From contig JBCDBY010000191.1 of assembly GCA_039182715.1 (NCBI GenBank), positions 1 through 8,921 on the forward strand: DNA of 8,921 bases. The letters run 5' to 3'. Under the pieces are notes generated by a model, which was not told the origin of the DNA, made no database searches, and saw only the letters and a program-made list of their open reading frames with translations. Source of the stretch: JBCDBY01 sp039182715. GTDB taxonomy: Bacteria > Planctomycetota > PLA2. This document shows positions 6,397-8,921 of this stretch, in pieces; positions within the stretch are counted from its first letter, which is position 1; the number at the start of each line of letters is the position of its first letter. The position numbers and the translations under genes were made by a program.

Positions 6397-7416
6397 ATGA
6401 CGATGCAGCCGGAAGGATCGTTCGCTGCCGCATTGATTCGTGCCACGCTCGGGTCGTTTGCCGCCGGCGCCGCTGACGGCGATACCCGGATGGCCGCCGA
6501 GTACGAGAGCCAGCTGCTTTCACTCGCCGCCGCGCTCGCCGCCGGGCGTCCCAGTCTGCTCGACCAGGAGCTCTTGTGGCGCAAGGTCGCCTACAAGGCG
6601 CGCGGCGTCGACGAGGAGTTCCTGACCGCATCGCTGGCGCGCCTTCGCCGGGAGTTGCTCGAACGTCTTCCGGAGGGTCCGGGCAAGCTCGCGGGCGACT
6701 ACCTCGCGTATGCGGCGGAGAAGATCGCCGAGGCGCCCGACGAGCGCGGCAGCTTCCTCGACGACGATGGCCCGCTCACCGACGAGGCGAAGCAGTACAT
6801 GGAGTTCGTACTGCACGGCGAGCGCGACAACGCACTCGATCTGGTCGACAAGCTGTTCGACTCCGGTGTCTCGTCGGCCGACATCCACGAGTACGTGCTG
6901 GCGCGCGTACAGCGCGAGATGGGCCGCATGTGGCAGATGGACGAGGTGCACGTCGGCGAGGAACACTTCGGCTCCGAGGTCGCCGAGGAGGCGCTGATGC
7001 GCATGCGCGCGCGCGGGACGCGTCCCGAAGGCAACGGCGTCAAGGTGCTCATCGCCGCGGTCGAAGGCAACATGCACGACCTCGGCGCGCGCATGGTGTC
7101 GGACCAGTTCCGCACCGCCGGCTTCGAGACCGTGTTCCTCGGCGCGAGTACGCCGGCGGAAGACATCGTTCGTTCGATGCGCGACTTCGAGACCGAGCTG
7201 CTCGTGCTGAGCGCGCACCTGGCGATCCACGTGCCCTCGGTGGCGCGCACGATCGAGGCGGTGCGCGAGGAGCCTGCGACCGCGTCGATCCCGATCCTCG
7301 TCGGCGGCCCGCCGTTCGTGGCGGTGGACGACCTCTGGAAGGTCGTGGGCGCCGACGGCGTCTCCAACGCCGCCGCCGAAGCGGTCGACGTCGCCCGCAC
7401 GCTGCTGGCCGGGTAG
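6397..7416 (+). CDS. CarH-like cobalamin-binding protein lacking a DNA-binding domain (candidate B12 photosensor)
   Basis: This 339-residue soluble protein has a helical, unrecognised N-terminus (about 1-115), a four-helix B12 cap (about 120-205) and a Rossmann B12-binding domain (214-339). The cap ends in GRMWQMDEVHVGEEHFGSEV. W179 with E189-H190 makes the W-x9-E-H motif of CarH-type AdoCbl photoreceptors. In the Rossmann domain VEGNMHDLGARM supplies H227 as the presumed lower cobalt ligand, followed by LSAHLAIH (S272) and VGGPPF (G303, G304). The usual D-x-H-x-x-G appears as N-x-H-x-x-G (N225). No MerR helix-turn-helix and no methyltransferase domain are present, so it may sense light or cobalamin and act on a partner protein. 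That role is inferred. The start could be ATG 6397 or 6403; an in-frame TTG at 6370 is less likely. It stands 40 bases after the Nudix gene and could still share its message. Confidence 0.87.
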   Translation: MTMQPEGSFAAALIRATLGSFAAGAADGDTRMAAEYESQLLSLAAALAAGRPSLLDQELLWRKVAYKARGVDEEFLTASLARLRRELLERLPEGPGKLAGDYLAYAAEKIAEAPDERGSFLDDDGPLTDEAKQYMEFVLHGERDNALDLVDKLFDSGVSSADIHEYVLARVQREMGRMWQMDEVHVGEEHFGSEVAEEALMRMRARGTRPEGNGVKVLIAAVEGNMHDLGARMVSDQFRTAGFETVFLGASTPAEDIVRSMRDFETELLVLSAHLAIHVPSVARTIEAVREEPATASIPILVGGPPFVAVDDLWKVVGADGVSNAAAEAVDVARTLLAG

Positions 7417-7447
7417 GACTCCCTCCACTCCTCGTGGCGTGAAAACG

Positions 7448-7549
7448 GGTTCTCGCTGAGAACGCAGAGGACCGCAGAGTTCGCAGAGGGGGAACAAAGG
7501 GGGCCCCTCTCTTCATCCTCTGCGGTTCTCAGCGGCCTCTGCGAGAACC
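7448..7549. repeat. Long CGCAGAG-repeat hairpin between convergent genes (dispersed repeat / bidirectional terminator candidate)
   Basis: Left-arm blocks pair in order with right-arm blocks: GGTTCTCGC (7448-7456) with GCGAGAACC (7541-7549), GCTGAGAAC (7455-7463) with GTTCTCAGC (7525-7533), and GCAGAGGA (7464-7471) with TCCTCTGC (7516-7523). An inner stem joins AGAGGGG (7485-7491) to CCCCTCT (7504-7510). GCAGAG recurs at 7464, 7474 and 7483 with 9-10 base spacing, and its complement CTCTGC recurs twice on the right. The sequence lies 31 bases after the B12-binding gene and ends 18 bases before the stop of the ClC gene, so it could end transcription from both sides, although no T-run is present. 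I recall similar CTCTGCG-type repeats from many environmental genomes, but this needs a search. Confidence 0.75.
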
Positions 7550-7567
7550 GAATCAAATCGTCTGCGA

Positions 7568-8921
7568 CTAGACGTCTCCGCCGTAGCGGTCGATATCCTC
7601 CGTCGGTCCCATCACGATCAGGCGGTCCGACTCCAGCAGAATGATGTCCGCCTCCGGCAGCACGCGATGGTCGCGGCCATTCATCGGGCGCACGATGGTG
7701 AGGATCGTCAGGTTGGTTTCCTGGCGGAACTTCGTATCGCCCAGCGCGATCCCGAGATACTCGGCCGGCACCGGCATGCGTGCGAGCGCGTAGCCCTCCG
7801 GCAGCTCGACGAAGTGCTGCGCGCCCTTCGGCTCGACGAACTTCGCCCGCACCTGCGGGCTGTCGAGCACCTCGACCGAGAGCACCGTGATGAAGTCGCG
7901 CCGGTCGACCACGCCGAGCAGCATGCGCGTATCCGGGTCGACGACCGGCAACTCGTGCACCTCCGGATCGTCGAAGAGTCGGAGTGTTTCCGCCAGCGTC
8001 TGTTGCGGGTGCGCGCAGGGCGTCTCCACCGCGAGATCGGCGGCGATGACCGCGGCGCCGAGCTCCGCATCGGCGAGATAGGACTTGATGTCGTGCAGGT
8101 GGATGCAGCCGATGAGCGCGCCGGTCTGGTTGGTGACGTAGATGAAGTCGCGTCGCGTCTTCTTCACCATCTCCACGATCATGTCGAAGGGCGCGTTCTC
8201 GCGCACCCAGACGCCCTCGGTGCGCATGATGTCCTGCACCGGCGTGGTCGTCAGCGCGGTCTCCTCGATGCCCTCCGGCACCGCGATGCCCTTGCGCTTG
8301 AGCGGCTCCATGTAGATCGACTCGATGCCGAGCGAGCGCGACGTGACCGTCGCCGAAATCGCCGCCACGCACATCGGCACGAAGAGCATCGTTTCGCGCG
8401 TCGTCTCGAACATGAGGATGATCGCCATGATCGGCGCGTGCGTCGTCGCCGCGATCGCGCCCGCCATACCGACCACGGCGTAGTGGTGCGGGTCCTGGAC
8501 GATGTCCGGCCAGAACGTCGCGCCCGCGGCGCCGAAGGCGAGGCCGAGCGCCGCGCCCGCGAAGAGCGTCGGCGTGAACATGCCGCCCGAACCGCCCGAT
8601 CCGAGCGTCACCGACGTCGCGAAGATCTTGGCCAGGAAGAGCATGCCGACGAACTGGATCGTCGGGGTCTCCTTCACCACGATGTTGATGGCGTGGTAAC
8701 CGTTGCCCCACACCTCCGGCAGCCAGATGCCCACGATGCCGACGATGAGCCCGCCGATCGGGATCTTGGCCCAGCTCGGGACCGGCAGCCTGCCGAAGAA
8801 GGCGCGCGAGTCGCGCAACGCGCGCAGGAAGAGAATGCCGCCCATCGCCGTCGCGCCCCCGAGCAGCAGGTAGAGCACGAATTCCGCCGGGTGGTTGGTC
8901 GGCTGGAACGTCTCGAAGTCG
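7568..8921 (-). CDS. ClC-family chloride channel/antiporter with CBS pair and TrkA-C domain (5' part cut by window edge)
   Basis: This inner-membrane ClC anion channel or chloride/proton exchanger is missing its N-terminal half here. The frame is open to the right edge, giving 450 visible residues, so the internal GTG at 8878 is not the true start. Visible ClC marks are GSGGSGGMFTPTLFAGA (third anion-site loop, about 107-123) and GMAGAIAATTHAPIMAIILM (about 151-170). A Tyr in the SIYMEPL helix (about 203) is the likely central anion ligand. Cytoplasmic regulation follows: CBS1 (about 227-285, starting PVQDIM), CBS2 (about 290-350, ending LLGVVDRRDFI) and a TrkA-C/RCK-C-like domain (about 365-450, with ILLESDRLIVMG). 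The early selectivity motifs, including the gating Glu, lie outside the window, so channel versus exchanger cannot be judged. It converges with the B12-binding gene across the CGCAGAG hairpin. Confidence 0.93.
   Translation of the reverse strand, partial: DFETFQPTNHPAEFVLYLLLGGATAMGGILFLRALRDSRAFFGRLPVPSWAKIPIGGLIVGIVGIWLPEVWGNGYHAINIVVKETPTIQFVGMLFLAKIFATSVTLGSGGSGGMFTPTLFAGAALGLAFGAAGATFWPDIVQDPHHYAVVGMAGAIAATTHAPIMAIILMFETTRETMLFVPMCVAAISATVTSRSLGIESIYMEPLKRKGIAVPEGIEETALTTTPVQDIMRTEGVWVRENAPFDMIVEMVKKTRRDFIYVTNQTGALIGCIHLHDIKSYLADAELGAAVIAADLAVETPCAHPQQTLAETLRLFDDPEVHELPVVDPDTRMLLGVVDRRDFITVLSVEVLDSPQVRAKFVEPKGAQHFVELPEGYALARMPVPAEYLGIALGDTKFRQETNLTILTIVRPMNGRDHRVLPEADIILLESDRLIVMGPTEDIDRYGGDV

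Noticed and set aside
7464..7543. CRISPR-like array suggested by regularly spaced GCAGAG units
   Set aside because: Units are only 6-8 bases at 9-10 base spacing with an inverted second arm. There is no repeat/spacer pattern of CRISPR size and no cas gene nearby.
6699..8711. 670-codon minus-strand open frame crossing the B12-binding gene, the repeat and part of the ClC gene
   Set aside because: It spans the antisense of one gene, an intergenic hairpin and a shifted frame of another. Composition is Arg/Gly/Ser-rich and no domain is visible.

Overview
The window is a GC-rich bacterial chromosome segment whose codon third positions are overwhelmingly G or C. It carries seven genes, two of them cut by the window edges. 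An exported S9 peptidase, a probable lipoprotein solute-binding protein and a membrane enzyme with an extracytoplasmic catalytic domain suggest a Gram-negative-type organism such as Acidobacteriota, Planctomycetota or Myxococcota. The phylum cannot be settled from these genes. I see no tRNA, rRNA, CRISPR array, transposase or phage gene.

Left part, minus strand (1-1239): a PhnD-type solute-binding protein gene is followed by a PhnC-type ABC ATPase gene that overlaps it by GTGA and runs off the left edge. Together they form the start of an oxyanion import operon. The protein sequences look closer to the clade named for putative selenate uptake than to classical phosphonate uptake, but the substrate is not proven. 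A 132-base AT-richer spacer separates this operon from a divergent gene for a secreted dipeptidyl peptidase IV-like enzyme (1372-3330) with a complete catalytic set.

Middle, plus strand (3420-6356): a small stand-alone Nfu/NifU N-terminal-domain protein comes first, then a nested inverted repeat. After that comes a two-gene unit joined by an ATGA overlap. Its first gene is a five-helix membrane protein with a sulfatase/alkaline-phosphatase-fold domain that has Thr where sulfatases have the formylglycine Cys. Its second gene is a NudL-like Nudix hydrolase, probably a CoA pyrophosphatase.

Right part: a plus-strand gene (6397-7416) encodes a cobalamin-binding protein with the W-x9-E-H signature of CarH-type B12 photoreceptors, but with an uncharacterised helical N-terminus in place of a MerR DNA-binding domain. 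This is the most interesting gene here. It converges on a minus-strand ClC chloride channel/antiporter gene with CBS and TrkA-C regulatory domains, which is cut by the right edge. The gap between them holds a long hairpin built from repeated CGCAGAG units, which looks like a dispersed intergenic repeat or a bidirectional terminator.

Three plus-strand genes (Nfu_N, sulfatase-like, B12-binding) have no clear ribosome binding site but have TATAAT-like hexamers a few bases before their starts, which suggests leaderless transcripts. The S9 peptidase and the solute-binding protein have good Shine-Dalgarno sequences.
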